The notes below the pieces were generated by a model, which did no database searches, had not been told where the DNA came from, and saw only the letters and a program-made list of their open reading frames with translations. The translations under genes and the position numbers were made by a program. From Apis mellifera (taxonomy: Eukaryota; Arthropoda; Insecta; Hymenoptera; Apidae), in NCBI RefSeq assembly GCF_003254395.2, contig NC_037647.1:9046550-9110549 (forward strand): a DNA stretch of 64,000 nt. Direction: 5' to 3'. Every line of letters starts with the position of its first letter. Positions within the stretch are counted from its first letter, which is position 1. Of this stretch, positions 25,835 through 39,080 are shown in pieces.

Positions 25835-28800
25835 TGTGTTTCCGCGGTGGAATTCCTTTTCCCTCGTTGTGTGGGAAGAGGGATAGTCCGCCGATCGCGG
25901 GCAGGAGAAACGGAATCGCGTATTAAAGGGAATTTAAACTCGCGTGAGCAGGCAAGAGACGAGAGTGATGATCGAGAGTAACGGATAATCGGAGTGGCGA
26001 GAGGAAAGTGCGAGCGAGCACGAAAGCGAGGCTGGCCAGGGGATGAGATTAAAATAAAACGAGCCAAGCACGTCTTTGCACCGCGCCGCCTTTATTTCTA
26101 CGGTTTGTTTAACGCGCCGGATAAATCAGCGACCGCGACACCAGACTAAACTGTTTTACATAAACGACACCGCTCTATTCGTCTCTCGGTCACAATTTAT
26201 TACGTCGGCGGGGGGGAGGGTGGGGGGAAGATATTATTATTTTCGATGTCCTATCTCTCGACGGTGAACCGAAAGAGAAAGAGAGAGAGAAAAAGAGAGA
26301 CTCTCTATCTAACCGCGCTCGAGGAGAGACGTTCGAGGTGGCGAGACGAAAAACTTGTGACGGAGGATGAGACATGGAGGGGTGAGAAAAAGAGGGAAGG
26401 AAAAAGGGAGGTGGAATGGCAGGTTTTTTTCTCCGCAAAGCTCCCTTTTTCCCTTTCTCCCTTTCTCTCTAGTCTCTCTAGAGCCACGTCGTTGTCCGCC
26501 ACGATTCCCGGCTTCTTCGCTCCTTTCTGAATGGTGGCAGCAGTGGCATTGATGGGTCACACAGTATTTATAACCGGGCGAGCGTGCGAACGGCGCAGCT
26601 TTTGACTTAAGCGGAAGCAGCGACGCTCTGACATTTCGCCCGGGTCACGGGGACTTGCGCTTTCAACCGTGTGCCCGCGGACGGAAAAATGGCGGGTGTC
26701 GTCGTAAATTCGACCCGTTTCCCGTATCATCTTCTTTCTTTCGTTCGAAAGACGTGTTCGCGCAACGATTCCTCCAAACATCTCGGACACCGTCCATAAA
26801 TTTTCTCTCCCTCCTCCGAGAGAAGGAACAAGTTGCTTTTACGGATTCGGATTTACGATTGCGCGAATAAACGAGGCGAAAAGAACGAGGAGAGGGGAAG
26901 GGAAGAAAATTTGACGCGATATTGTCTCGAAGCTGCAAATGTTTCGATCGATTGTGGACGAGCGCGCGTGGAACTAACGACGAGTGGAACTTTGGTTCGA
27001 GAGCGAAGTATTTCTTCTCTCTCGAGAAGGAAGTCGATCGAGACCAGCTCGAGTTTTCCTCCCCACTGTTGAACAGGATTCAGGATATCAGGATCTTCCT
27101 CCGATCGTAGATGTTCCCTCGATCACTGAAACTCGGCGGAATTACGGGATCGTTAACGCGCGCCGCTCGTTCCGCGTTAATGTTCCCCGCTGGATTAAAA
27201 TTACAACTAACGATAGGAGGTTGAGCGTGGAATCGAGTCGGCTCGGGTTACTTTTACGAGTTTCTGCTCGCCTGCAACACGGTGTTACGAGGAAAGGGAT
27301 CGAAAGACCACCCCCTTTGTCGCCAGTGTTGTACGCGTTGATTTCCTCCAAAGGAAAGGAATAACGAATCTTTTTTTATACAATTTTTATTACGTGGATT
27401 TGGAACGATTTCTGTGACGATCGAATCGAGACAACGATATTCCGAAATATTCAATATTCGAATATATTCAATCGAGAAATAATAAAAAACGATTTAATTT
27501 CGATAATAATCTGAAATATTACGTTTCGCTGCCGAATAACACGACCGCCTCGCTCGACGATCGAAACAAGAAAGACTTACTCGTTACTTGCGATAATAAT
27601 AACAACAAAGCTTCTAAGACGACACACAATGGAATAATTTTCTCGCGCGAGATTCGACTAATATATTTCGAAGGCTATATTTCGAAGACTTTTCTTCCCG
27701 AAAAGCTCGGTCGATGAGCGAGCCGCGAAAACGAAAAGCTCGAGCCGGGCGCTACGGCACTGAGCTGTCCCGACTAAAATTAGAAAGCACGGTTCGAAGT
27801 CTGGTCGGGGACTACCGAGAAGCGTCGCGTTGTCTGGCCATCGTTATTCGTATCTCGGTAACGTAACCGAGATTTCGTTAAATCAACTCGACTTCCAGAC
27901 GACACGTAATTCGATACGCTCGCCCCGCCCGAATCGAAACAACGCCGAAATCGAAACTCGAGCGAGTCGTCGAGACGGCCGCCGCCTCCAATACCAACCA
28001 CCACGAACGTCATACCGAACGATCGAAAGGAATTTGCATCGAGCATAAGTCAGACGCGCGCGCTCTGTCCCACGCGCGCTTCCCTCCGCCTCCCTTCGAT
28101 AATTCCAAGCCGACGCCTTCCTCCCTCCCTCCCCTTCCGGAATTCCTAACCCACTTTGCCACGCTTCCTCCTCCTCTTTTCCACCCATCGAAACCATCCG
28201 CTGGATTCTCCCCGACGCAAAAACTCGCCCGCTTTTCCGCCTCGTCGATTCTTAGCCGCGAGACCGATCTTTGTCCGAGCGAATCGAAGGGGAAGAAAGA
28301 AAGAGACGAGCCGATAATAGAAATAGGAGAGCCGTCTTATCGACCCGGCCTTGAAACGTTGTTCGTGTCCACGTCCACGATACAATCGTTTCTCGTGGAA
28401 TTTTGGTGAGGAGAGAGTGACGCGCGTGATCGAACGAAGACGAAAAAGCGACGAGGACAGGGGACGAGGAGAAAAGGGCGAGCAGGCCGGAATGGCCTGG
28501 AACCAGAGAGAGGCCAGTGGCGGAGTGGTGAGCCACCACTCGCCTCCCAAAAGAAAACCATTAACCGTTTCCACGGGATGGAAGAAAAACAGAGGGGGCA
28601 CCCCGACGGGGAAAGAGCGAAGAAACTACCTTCCCCACCCTCCCCCGCGTGTATCTCCTTTTCACGACACGCCGTTTCCATTACGAGGCTGATGGCGGCC
28701 CGTTCGCAGCTCCCGTCCGCCATTAGGAAGCCCGTTCCGTCGGTCAATCGGATTCGCAATTCGTCTCGAAACAGTGTTTCGATTCTCTGAAAAATCTTCC

Positions 28801-30810
28801 TTCCCTCCGATCTTCGAATATCTCAACACAACACGGAATTATTAACAATCTCGTACTTCGAATAAATTCTCGGGATATATAAAACGTTCGTAAAACGATT
28901 TTTCCCTCCCCGTGAAAAATCTCTTCGAATGACCGAACGAGGAGAGATAAGGAAGGGGCAGAAAAAGCGTGGAGAGCGCAAGTAAAATCCCAGGATACGC
29001 GCCATTCTTATTCGCGGGAATATGGCCGGGCGGTCAGGATTATTTCCCCTTTCCTCGCAAATTTTTCTCCTCCTTCCTCCTTTTTCCCGATATCGCGTTT
29101 CCACGAATACGAGGACGAAGAAAGAAAGAAGAAAAAGGAGAGACAAGGTGAAAAAGGAAAGGAAAGGAGGAGGAGGCGAATTGCTTCTTACGGCATGATC
29201 CGTGTGCAACCCCGGCGAAAACTTGTCAAAGATTATTCGTAAAATTAATCCGGGAACGGGTTCACAACACTCCCGTTTCCTTTTGGGAAATATCATACGT
29301 ACTAATTGACTTTAAAACGCTTTTGAAACTATCAGTTTCCGCTTCCGGGTAATTAAACACCGGCTCCCACCGGTTCCCGTTTCCAATTGTGATCCTACGA
29401 GAGTACGGGGGGAGGGGAGCGGGAGGAAGGGGCGAGGGAGTCGAAATTAAAAGCCCAACTACGAGCGCCGCGCAATAATTATCTCTGACAGTGGCCGGTG
29501 GAAATAAGCTTGCTACTGGAAAACGTACGTGGACGTGTAATTCGTATTAATCGCGAGACGGGATGGATATTTGATTACGCGGGATAGGACGATTTAAATC
29601 CCCCCCGTATGGAATATTAATAGAACCGACGAAAGGTGCGCACCGAGGGTAGAGACGTAGAAATGGATCATCTCCGTATGTAATAATCGCGTTGAAGATG
29701 CGCTCGATAAACGCGCCGGGTGAGAAACTTCCTTCTCGTTCTCTCTGATTCCTCTCCCGTCTGAATTACATCGCCGTGAATTTTCCAAGTTAACGAAAGC
29801 GTCTGGACTCCCATACCGTTCTTCTTGGACGGTGAAAAAAAAATAAAAAAGTAGAGCGAGGCAATTCTTTGGTTCATCCACTTTGGTGGAGTTGTTCCAC
29901 GTTTCTCTTTTGTCTCGAGGCAACGCGTACAAGACGAAGACGAAGGTGTACGTGGGTTGAACGATGATTGGACGAGCGTTATTGCGCGGGGAAAGATTTA
30001 TGGAGCGACGGGACGGTGGGTGAATCGGATCTCGCTCGTTTACGCGATCAAGCGGGGAAAATATGATGGGAAAAAGTGTCGGGCGAAGGATTTCGTAGCA
30101 CGATGCAACCCGTTTGTGATACCTTGCAAAGTAGAGGAAGCGATTGTTGTAAGTCCAGGTTGAGGCGCGTTACGGGGAACGTTAAGGGAAAGTTACGTTC
30201 TCGTCGTGTTCATCTCGCGAGAATTCACTTGGACCAGATCGTAAAATTCTTAAGACTACTAAGTTACCTCGTCTAATCTTACCACGGAAGTATGCTTTTT
30301 TTCCTTCCGTCGGAAGTCCTCTTCATTTCCAAGTATCGACGAGTTTCTCTAACTTTTCCAAGTTAACTTATCCCTCTTCGACTCTAAAATATCCGATCCC
30401 TTGATTAAAATCGCTTTAAAAAGAAATAATCTCAACGCGTCTAAAGAGTCTTAGTCCTCTTCTGATCGATTTGACGGGTCGATCGATTAAAAAAAGAGAG
30501 AGAAGAGAGAAAAGAAAAGTCGTGGACGGATCGATCCCGTTTCCACGATTCTCGGTTGAAAAGGTTCTCGCGGAGGGTTGCGGGCGGGGAGGAGGATCGG
30601 CAGGCTAACCGGCCGCAAAAACGTAACGAGATGAAAGGAGAGCGCGAAAGACGGGCCGGAGTCATGAACGAGGTGGAATACATAAATAGAAATCTCGGTT
30701 TATCTCTCTCCGGCTCTCTTTCATCCGTCCGACCCCTCTCCTCCTCCATATATTTCTCGCTCCTTCGCTCTCCTTCCTTCCCTCGCTCGGGCTCCCAACA
30801 CTCCTGGAAC

Positions 30811-30832
30811 CTTCTTCTTCTTCTTCTTCTTC
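30811..30832. repeat. (CTT)7 microsatellite
   Basis: Seven CTT units followed by CT-rich sequence. Confidence -1.
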
Positions 30833-31078
30833 TCTCTTTCTCTCTATTTCACTCTCTCGCGGCATATATACGCGCCTACTAAACCGTAGAGTGGCGGTAG
30901 TCTAGACGGAGTGTCGATTTTTGCCGCGGCACCAAATTAGAAACCCTTCCCTGCTGGATCCATCGCGCGGTTCCTCTGCGTCTCTCCTCGCCTCTCACTC
31001 TCTTCCACTCTCCCTCTTTTTCCGTCTTTTTCCCCCGCTCTTCCCGCTCTCAACGTTTCTCTCCTTCTTTCGGTGTAT

Positions 31079-31098
31079 CTCTCTCTCTCTCTCTCTCT
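31079..31098. repeat. (CT)10 microsatellite
   Basis: Perfect CT run in a long pyrimidine-rich stretch (about 30960-31100). Confidence -1.
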
Positions 31099-31321
31099 TT
31101 TCGTATCCCGTGAACGCGCGCATGTGAAATCGCTTAAAGGGGATGAACAGACGACACGCAAGCCGTGGGGGCTCTTAGCTCTCGCGGCTCGACTCGTGCA
31201 AATATTTTCGCTGCTTCCTCCCTGTTGCCGCGACTCCGTCTGTCGGACACTTTTCGGTGGCGGGAGGGGAAGGAGGGGAAGGAATGGTCGGCTAAAGCCA
31301 CCGAGAATCTCGTTCCCGGGA

Positions 31322-31341
31322 TTCTTTCTTTCTTTCTTTCT
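31322..31341. repeat. (TTTC)n microsatellite
   Basis: Five TTTC-type units. Confidence -1.
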
Positions 31342-33027
31342 CGAATCGGGCGTTGCTGTACGCGAAGTGTGCGAGTTCCAATTTCGAGTCGATCGCGGAA
31401 GAAGGCGATTTCATCTTCTTCTTTCCATCGTACGATTTCATCGCGCGATGATGAAAGGGATGAGATGCGAGGGGGAAAGCTTCGGATTCAAAGCTCTCGA
31501 AACGTAAAAACACCGGCGATCCCGTATTCATCGAGGCGGGATATCGGCCTCTCCTGCATACGTTTATGTAAACACGCGCGAGAAGAGGGTGTGATATAAG
31601 ATACGGCGCAAAGGGTCGAGGGAGCAGAGAGAAGAGGGAGGAAAAGTGCAAGTCGAAGGCCCGCGCAAATTGTATTCACCGCCATTGTGCTCCTCCTTTT
31701 CACTCACCTTTAACATTTCCTCTCCTTTCGCCGGTTCCAGCCGCCAGGGCAATTACCTCTGGACCCCCTCTCCTCCAACAGAGAGAATCCTTCTCCCCGA
31801 TTCTTCCCCTCGTGGCGCAGCTTTCGCGGAAGCTTGCCGAATTGTAAAAGCTGTCCCGCGAGAAACTTGCGTTCCTCCTCCCTTCTCCGGCGAAAATAAA
31901 TACACGAATACACGAGGAAAGAAGAGGAAAAAGAAGGGGAGGGAGGGAGGGGATTCTCGATGAAATTTAACGAGGCGAAGGTAAGCCGGATCGGGATTAA
32001 CGTTATGGAGACAACGCGGGGAAATTAATAACAGCGTGGACGCAACAAGGGCAGAGAAAACATCGATCTAGGCCCCGATTAAGGGATTATTCTACACAGG
32101 GATATATTCACGGCGCGGCGGGCACCGAAATTGCGTCCGATCCGATCGCGATTCGCAACCGCGTTTCGTTAATCATCGCTCGCGCAGTTGAAATGCCGGA
32201 ATTAGTCGAAAGTGGCGCTATCCGTTTTATCCTATCTCGGTTTCAAAATTGCGCCAGCCAAGCTTGAAAACCAATTCGAAATGACGAGAGCTCTCCTCTC
32301 TAAGCCGTGTCGCGGCTTTCGATCGGCCAAGGATTATGGCGCGGCCTGCTCGCGTCAATTAACCCGGCGAAAAGCTTCGACCCCGGCCTAACCCCTTTTC
32401 ACCCCCTATCGTATGTATCTCCATCGATTTCCATTCCGTGGGAAAGAATCGCCAAGATTCCCAGAGTGGAAGCGTTGGCCTCGAGAGTCAAAGTCCGGGA
32501 TCCCACGGGGGGATTGGAAACCCGGGCGTGGATTTACGATCGAGTTTCTCTTCTCCGCGCTCCGTTAACTCCCGCTACGTGGACCCGGCGGATTGCGGCG
32601 TAATACAAGGCCATCGAGAAACTCTGCCCGACAAGTGGCAGGGAAGGGGAGGGAGAGGGGTCATCTTAAAGCCGGTTGAATCGGTTCCAATTTGGGGAGA
32701 AGCGGAGTCTCGGAAGCTAGCTCACGTTTTACCTCGTCGTCCAAAGTGCCGTGCTTCGTTGACAAATTCGACCTTGCCTCCACTCTCCCTCCCTTCTCTT
32801 CTTTCTTTCCTTTTATTTCGCCATATTTTTTCCCTCGTTCCACCGCACTTGGCCCACCGCACCGTTCTTTCACCCGAATTCTTTTGCGAAATTTCCCTCC
32901 TTTTCTCCCTTCCGATTTTTTATCCCTTTCTTGCCCGCTTCGAGAGGAAATAAACAGCGGTAAATATCGGTGAAGAATTGTAACTCAATCTAGAGAGAAG
33001 AAAAGGCGATGCCACGATTCGGTGCAT

Positions 33028-33058
33028 AAAGTTCTCGTCTCCCCGAGACGAGAAGTTT
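33028..33058. repeat. perfect-stem hairpin
   Basis: TTCTCGTCTC and its exact complement GAGACGAGAA are separated by CCC (33032-33054). After one G/G mismatch, AAA pairs with TTT, extending the stem to 33028-33058. Confidence -1.
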
Positions 33059-33103
33059 TCCCAAAGGAGTTTGATACACGTTTCAACGTGTAACTTGGGA
33101 AAA
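33056..33103. repeat. two-stage hairpin next to the previous one
   Basis: The outer arms TTTTCCCAA (33056-33064) and TTGGGAAAA (33095-33103) are exact complements. Inside them TACACGTT (33075-33082) pairs with AACGTGTA (33085-33092). The internal loop is asymmetric, 10 against 2 bases. Confidence -1.
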
Positions 33104-33684
33104 TATGGTGGATAAAATAAAAGGGAGAGGCAGGCGGCCTCTCTCCCTTCTCCTCCTCCCTCCATCGATCGTTATCGATATGTTTGCGTTACGAGGGAAT
33201 TCCGGCGGCAATAATCCGCGGGCTTTCGAAAAGTTATTAAATTTGCCGGGGCGTCTCGGGGGCAAGTTGGAGAGAGAGGTTGCCCCTCCTCGCGCAAGAA
33301 GTTTCCGCTTCTTCATACGGAAAAACGAGTTTCCTCCTGGATAGAGAAGTCCAGAGAAATTTCCAGAGACTCGCTCTAAACCTCGCGGAAGCTTGCCAGC
33401 CAAGAGTATTCGAATCCTCGCGAGCAAAACTTCCCTGTTTGCCCTAACTTTGCCGGAATCTTCTCCCGGGACTCTCGGGGCCGAGTGGAAAGGGAGAAGA
33501 TCCATTCGTCCGCCCGTGACTCGCGATCCTTCGCTCAAACATAATGAACCAATATAATCCACGATATCTCTCTCTTCCTTTTATATTATATTAAGGCACG
33601 ATAACGATTGTGTGCGATAATAATCTTTCCTATCGCTTGACAATTGCCTAATAACTGTGTTATATGTGTACCTGTTGTATATAT

Positions 33685-33747
33685 CTAATGTTCAAACTGT
33701 GCAATAATTGAATAATGGACGAATAAAAATGGTTATCTGTTGTGCAG
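33685..33747 (+). other. 3' splice region of the Ig exon
   Basis: The acceptor is GTTGTGCAG, directly before the exon. Its polypyrimidine tract is weak and purine-interrupted. A CTAAT branch-point-like word lies at 33685-33689 and another at 33648-33652. The sequence from about 33590 to the exon is AT-rich against the neighbouring intron, as is usual just before insect exons. The weak tract may make inclusion of this exon sensitive to regulation, which is inference. Confidence -1.
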
Positions 33748-33890
33748 GCGGAGATCGAAAGTGGTGATATCCTCCGCGAAGCCCGAGGACAGCGGCAGAT
33801 ACGAGTGCGTAGCTGAGAGTACTTCCGGTCATCGGGCCTCACTCGCGGCCCAGCTTCTAGTCGCTCACGATACGAGAATTCCGGAAACAA
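33748..33890 (+). CDS. vn: vein/neuregulin-like EGFR ligand, internal exon: C-terminal half of Ig-like C2 domain
   Basis: This internal exon has 143 bases and 47 whole codons. Its first base completes a codon begun in an upstream exon, and its last base begins the next codon. It follows an acceptor ending TTGTGCAG and is followed by a strong donor, GTGAGT. The peptide starts RRSKVVISSAKPEDSGRYEC, which is the D-to-F strand half of an Ig C2 domain. The DSGRYEC motif carries the second Ig cysteine (residue 20 of the exon), and the final strand reads SLAAQLLV. A linker, AHDTRIPET, follows. Neuregulin-1 has a similar ADSGEYMC stretch, so this resembles the heparan-sulfate-binding Ig domain of neuregulin and Vein, a secreted ligand of the EGF receptor. 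The Ig N-terminal half, with its first cysteine and tryptophan, is not here. Other Ig proteins would fit this exon alone; the EGF exon downstream decides the call. Reading frames open beyond both splice sites are intron read-through. Confidence -1.
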
Positions 33891-33896
33891 GTGAGT
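33891..33896 (+). other. 5' splice donor of the Ig exon
   Basis: The exon ends ACAA and the intron starts GTGAGT, a near-ideal donor. It leaves one base of a codon in the exon. Confidence -1.
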
Positions 33897-34066
33897 ATCC
33901 TCCCTCCCTTTTTCTTTCTTCTTTGTCACAACCATACTTTATTTATTTATTTGTTTATTTTTCGATCGATCTCGCGTTTCATCTTTTCGAGAAATCCGGA
34001 GAATCTGAACAAAAAGAGTGTGTGTGTGAAAGAGATATATATATTTATTATTTATTATCATAATTC

Positions 34067-34082
34067 ATATATATATATATAT
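34067..34082. repeat. (AT)8 microsatellite
   Basis: AT run 177 bases after the Ig exon donor. Confidence -1.
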
Positions 34083-35689
34083 GAAGATGAAACTTTCTCT
34101 CTTTCCGACGATCTCATTAATAAAAAAATATAGGAGGAACACGGTGTAACGGCGCCCTTAAAAACGCGGCAGCGTTCGTTACCCGGGCGTCGTCGATCGT
34201 CGATACAAAAAGCGGGGGAGGGTGGAGGAGACAAAGGGACAGCGCGGACGGGGGTGTGTTTTTGCGTTCCGAGCCGGCGGCCGGATTCTCGCCGATCGTA
34301 TCGACCCGATCCATCGATCGATACCACGGTGGAACACCTGCCGATACATGCACGGGCCGCGGCCGCGTTTCAGTTTTCACTCGTTGTCGTCATAACTCCG
34401 ATGGTGCGTGCGCCCACTGTGGAATCGCCGTTCAATCCGTGGGGGAGGGAAAAAAAATAAAAGCGGCGCGACTTCACGATACACTGCCCCGCAACCTGCG
34501 ACATTTCGATGACCCCCCATTGTCGTCTATGAAAATCATTTTTCTCCTCTCTCTTTCTTTTTTTTTTTCCATCTCTGGTCTACGCCCCGAAAGGGAGGAA
34601 TATCACGCCGTAAAAGGTTATGGAAAATCCCTTTCATCCCTTTGCCAGGTCGAGTTTTCAAAGTCGAAAACAATTAAACCGGATATACCGAATTACGGGT
34701 ATAATGAGTATTAATTTTCCACCCTCATTCCATTCAGAGGAAGGAGAGTGGATGAAAAATCGAGAGAGAGGAAGAAAAATAAAGAGTATATAACACGGAG
34801 GATCGATCCTCCTCCTCCTCCACCGTCTGGAAGATATCGGTTCACCGACTCGTGTAACTTTTACACGTTGGAAAGATGCGGTCACGATGCACATAAACGT
34901 CTGAAACACGTTCGCGCGTTTATCGATCGATCGACATCGAGCCTCCCCCTTCCTCCTTCCATGCATCGGGAACCCACCGTGCGGAACGCTGGTTTATGGG
35001 TTTTCATAACACGTGCAACATTTGGCAGACGCTTCTCGCCACCCTATTTATGCCGAGAATGGGGCACCACCACCCGCTTTCGCTTCGGTGGTGGAAAAGC
35101 GGCAAGACAGCTTGGTGGAAGGAGAGAGAGAAAAAAAAAAAGGAAAGAAAAAAAACGCGCGAAATTCGCAGCGTAACCTCGCCTCGCCTCGCTTCGAAAA
35201 TTCGCGTTGCGCAATTCCGTCCGCTGGATCGATTCGAAACGAACCGGGGCGAGAAAAATTCCACGGTGAAAATGCACAACAAGTGCGAGACGAAACTGAC
35301 TCCCCTTACGAAAGGATTCATTGAAACCTAGTTTGGAAAAGAAGGGACGTTGGATAACATAATTGGATAAATATATACGCAAGAGGAAGAATACGTGAAA
35401 GGAAGGAAAGGGATGACGATGATGATGATATCGGGAATAAATAGGGAAGAGTGTGGGAAATGTGGGGCAGGTAGGCGATAAAGCAAGGATTAAGCAGCCG
35501 ATGCGATAATGCTCGCGCAGGGTGGCGGTTGCAGGCAGGTCGGGGAAGCTTGCGGTTCACCGCCACCGTGGGGCTCGTATGACGGACAAAGGGCGACAAT
35601 TACAACCCTGCCTGGCCGCCGCGTCAGGCTTTCGTACAGATCCGAACTGCTGATGGCGGCGAGTCAGCTGCCTATTTTCGTGTACACGT

Positions 35690-35716
35690 TCGAAACGAAA
35701 CGAAACGTAACGTAAC
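35690..35716. repeat. short CGAAA/CGTAA pentamer run
   Basis: CGAAA repeated three times, then CGTAA twice. It is not the TTAGG insect telomere repeat. Confidence -1.
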
Positions 35717-37289
35717 GGATCCGATTTTCGAGATCGAGATCTTTCGAGAGATAGAAAAGAAGAGACAGACGTTTTCTCATCCGCGACTTTCGAGGCAGTT
35801 TCGACTCCACTTAAGCTGCCTCCTTACCGGTTTTTAGCCGCTCGATTGCGGCAACAGATTGTGGTAATGTTTATAAGGCTAGAGTTACTCGAAAGGAGGG
35901 AGGGAAGCTAGGCTCTGGCCAGACTGCAATAACATTTACCACAAACTTTTACTACGAACGCTCCGAGTGTGCGCTATGTTTTAACAATTGCAGTCCCAGT
36001 CGCAATGGCGCGCTTTACCGGCGTCGAGGTGTAACTCGATACAATAACGGCGCGTTTCCGCGTCGTTCGGCCGAGGGAAGAGGCCGACTTGCACAGCCAG
36101 CCGTAGACGTAAGGTTTCACCGCCGCCAAGGGAGATCGAGATGAAATTATTCCAAGATTCTCCCCTGGATCCCATTCCAGAAAATTCAATCGTTAGACTT
36201 TCCTCCTTCTCTTCTTCTCCCTCCTCTTCCGTTCCGGTTTATCGATATATCGCGTTCCTTCGGGCCAGTTTCAACTGCGTTCTCACCAGCTTGGAGAGAA
36301 ACTTGCGGGCTCTCGTCGACCGAAAGGGGAAAGAAGCGTTGCGCAATCCGAGGGATCGCACGGAGAAGGGAATCGCCGAGGTTTCGTGCTTAAGTTCCGC
36401 GAGAGAAAATCCTCGAGCGGTCAAACACCCGGGGCAAAGAGCGGAACGGAGAGGGCAGGGAGAACCAAGGAAAAGGGTTCTTTTGTACGATGCGCGAATG
36501 CACGCGTCAGCGATGAAATTGTGAATAAAAAAAAGAAAAAAGAAAAAGACTCGGGAGACACCAGCCGCTTCGCTCAATTTATCCATCGACGACCGGAAGA
36601 TCATCTCGCTCTGGACCAAGCGTCTCTTCCTCTCCTTTTCCTTTTCAAAGCGATTCAGCGACAAAACAAACATACCCTCCCCTCCCTTCGTGTGTATATC
36701 GATCGTATCCTGGAACATGGTGTCCCGAGCAGAGAACACGAAGGATGAAAGCCGAGAGTGGAAGTGGATGATCGACGGAAAGGGAGGTGGAGAGAGGGGC
36801 GGCGACTAATGATTCCTCGTCTTAAATACTGATACGGTGGATAACGATAACGGCGCAGGAAGGAGAGAGAGAGAAAGAGAGAAAGACTTAAGTCCGTTTA
36901 ATGCTCTCGAAGGTGAAGAGACGAGAAACGGAGGCAATTAGGAGGCGGAGCAGGGGGCCACGGAATAGAAACAATTACGAGCGGAAGGTAAACCTCCCTT
37001 ATTCGTGAATGGTAGGGCGGGGGCGCGATAGCCATCCCATGGCGCCGTCTTGTCTTTCCGCCCATTGTTTCTCCCGTCCCGTTTCGCCGTGCCGGGCCCC
37101 CTCTGTCGCGGATATACACAACAGCTCATCGTTCTTACGGAATTAATTAAAAGCGAACGATCGACTCGCCCCCCCTCTCGTTTCTAGGACTATTACTGTT
37201 ACTACTACTGCAGTGGAGAAACGAAGAACTTGTTCCGGTGCGTGAAATTTTACGAAATTTCACTCGAAAGGGGGATGAAAGGAAAGGAG

Positions 37290-37305
37290 AATATATATAT
37301 ATATA
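37290..37305. repeat. (AT)n microsatellite
   Basis: About eight AT units. Confidence -1.
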
Positions 37306-39080
37306 ATGTGTTGGAGGATGATTACGCGCGTCGTGGCCCTCGCGGCATTGTCTTAGCCTTAGGTGGAAGATGCTCACGAAACTCGAAAACTTGTCGCGCG
37401 ATTTCTCTGCAGGCCTGTCGTCGCGACGGCGAATAAACAAACACCGGTCCTCGGTGGGACGGCATACGCCGTCTGACTACGCGTCGCTCATACTATTTAC
37501 TCGCACTACTTGCGCCTACTATTCCTCCCGGTTTTGCATTATGCAAGCTTCCGTGGGACGAAGTTGGGAAAGAAAGGGAACGGATACGGGATAACGAAAG
37601 ATCATCCCACGGCTCGCTTGGGATTCTCTGTCAACGATACTCTATCTTTCTCTCTCTCTCGAAGTAAAGTAAAGGACGAGTTTTCGTTTCGCACCCTTCG
37701 TTTTGAAGAGCCTTGGGAAACGAAAAGGTTATATATACGAAACCGGATGGAATAAATCCTAGGATGGAATGGGAGGAAATTTTTTTTTTTTTTAAATTTA
37801 TTACGCGTTGAATTGAATTCTCTCTCGAGGATTAAGGATTTCAAAGGATTAAAGTTTCGCTTCGGAACTTTTCTATTTTCCCTATTTGGATAAATTTAGT
37901 TTCGGCGGTGGTACGTTTCGTTGCCACGAATCTCGCACAAAGACAGCAATAATATTACTGCGATAACAGCGCTAGGAAATCTGTTTAGCGTCTGGTTCGA
38001 TGAGAATGCCGCTTGCAAACATCGGGAAACTCGGTCGTGAGAGGAGGAAACACCGCTTCCCACCGCGACAGTTCGTCTCTACGAGCCCTCCGCGACCCTT
38101 CTCGCTCCTAAACTAAACCCGCATCTGGACGTGCATCCTTGCGATACAAACTTTGCCGAACTTGCCCCACGAAACAACCCCCCCCCCTCCTCCTCCCTCC
38201 CCCCCAGTTACTCTCACGAGAAATAATTGTTGTACCGTTTACGCGCCATGTATCAAATGACGAATCCATGCCTCGTTTCATTTCTCTCCTCGTTGCTTTC
38301 CGTTTGCACGCGAAGCAAAGAAAGATAAGGAAAAATAAGTGGAGAAAGTGGGAAAGGAAGAAGGAGAGAAAAGAAAATTAAAAAGAATATTATTACATTC
38401 GTTTCGCGCAAAGAGGAATAACGAAAGGAGAAAGGAGACAACGACGTTAACGACGAATATCAATCGTCGTTATTCCCCTCCCTCATCATCGTTGCTCAAT
38501 TTCGAGTGTGAACGCGATCCAGATGCGGGAATTCGGCTCGCTGACAGAGAATACGTGTTTCACCACGTCCTTGTTACGCGGCGCGAAATTTCGTGCATGC
38601 TCCCCTCGAGTCTCTACATTGCGAATAGACGGAGGGTGAGGTGTTGGCTGCGCGAGACAGCATCCGACAGCATCATCGACAACAATCCTCGCGAGCAGGG
38701 TTTCTGTTTCCCTTTTCGATAAAAGAACGACTCGTGGAAAACGTTTGCGATTCCCAACGAGGAACGCAGGTTTTTCTAAACCGCGCGAAAAGAGATTCTT
38801 TCTTCTGTATTCTTACACCTCGTAAGAATAAGAAACAACGTTGGGGATCCCTCGCTAACAGAATTATCGAAATATTCTTCCTCTGTCGAAGGTCTCTTTT
38901 ATTCGTAACGTGCGTCGCTAATTAGGTTCAGGCGCGAAACACGCAGGTTTAATTATCGAGAGATTCCTCCCTCTACTTTCTGACGAAAGAAAGGAACAAT
39001 CGTTTATTTGTCGCCGATCTGCGCTCCAATTTTTATCTCCAATTTTCTCTTTTTTTATTTATCCAAAAAAAATTGGAAAC

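Larger units (their letters stand above)
1..33747 (+). other. non-coding: upstream intron (or 5' flank plus intron) of the vein-like gene
   Basis: I find no supportable exon, tRNA or rRNA in this stretch. The first half of the Ig domain, which should end in a phase-2 donor, is not recognisable here, so the intron before 33748 may be longer than 33 kb. The sequence is CpG-rich and full of polypyrimidine/polypurine runs and microsatellites, with an AT-rich island at 10090-10970 and a smaller AT-rich patch at about 13430-13620. Open frames on both strands are many, but they are dominated by translated CT/GA repeats (Ser-Leu, Arg-Glu) and show no domain. Confidence -1.

Noticed and set aside
33740..34063. 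Treating the whole 107-codon frame around the Ig exon as coding
   Set aside because: The sequence before 33748 is an intron ending in CAG, and that after 33890 starts with GTGAGT. Only the part between keeps Ig-domain sequence, and the phase joins the EGF exon.
35690..35716. Interstitial telomere repeat
   Set aside because: The units are CGAAA and CGTAA, not TTAGG/CCTAA, and the run is only five units long.
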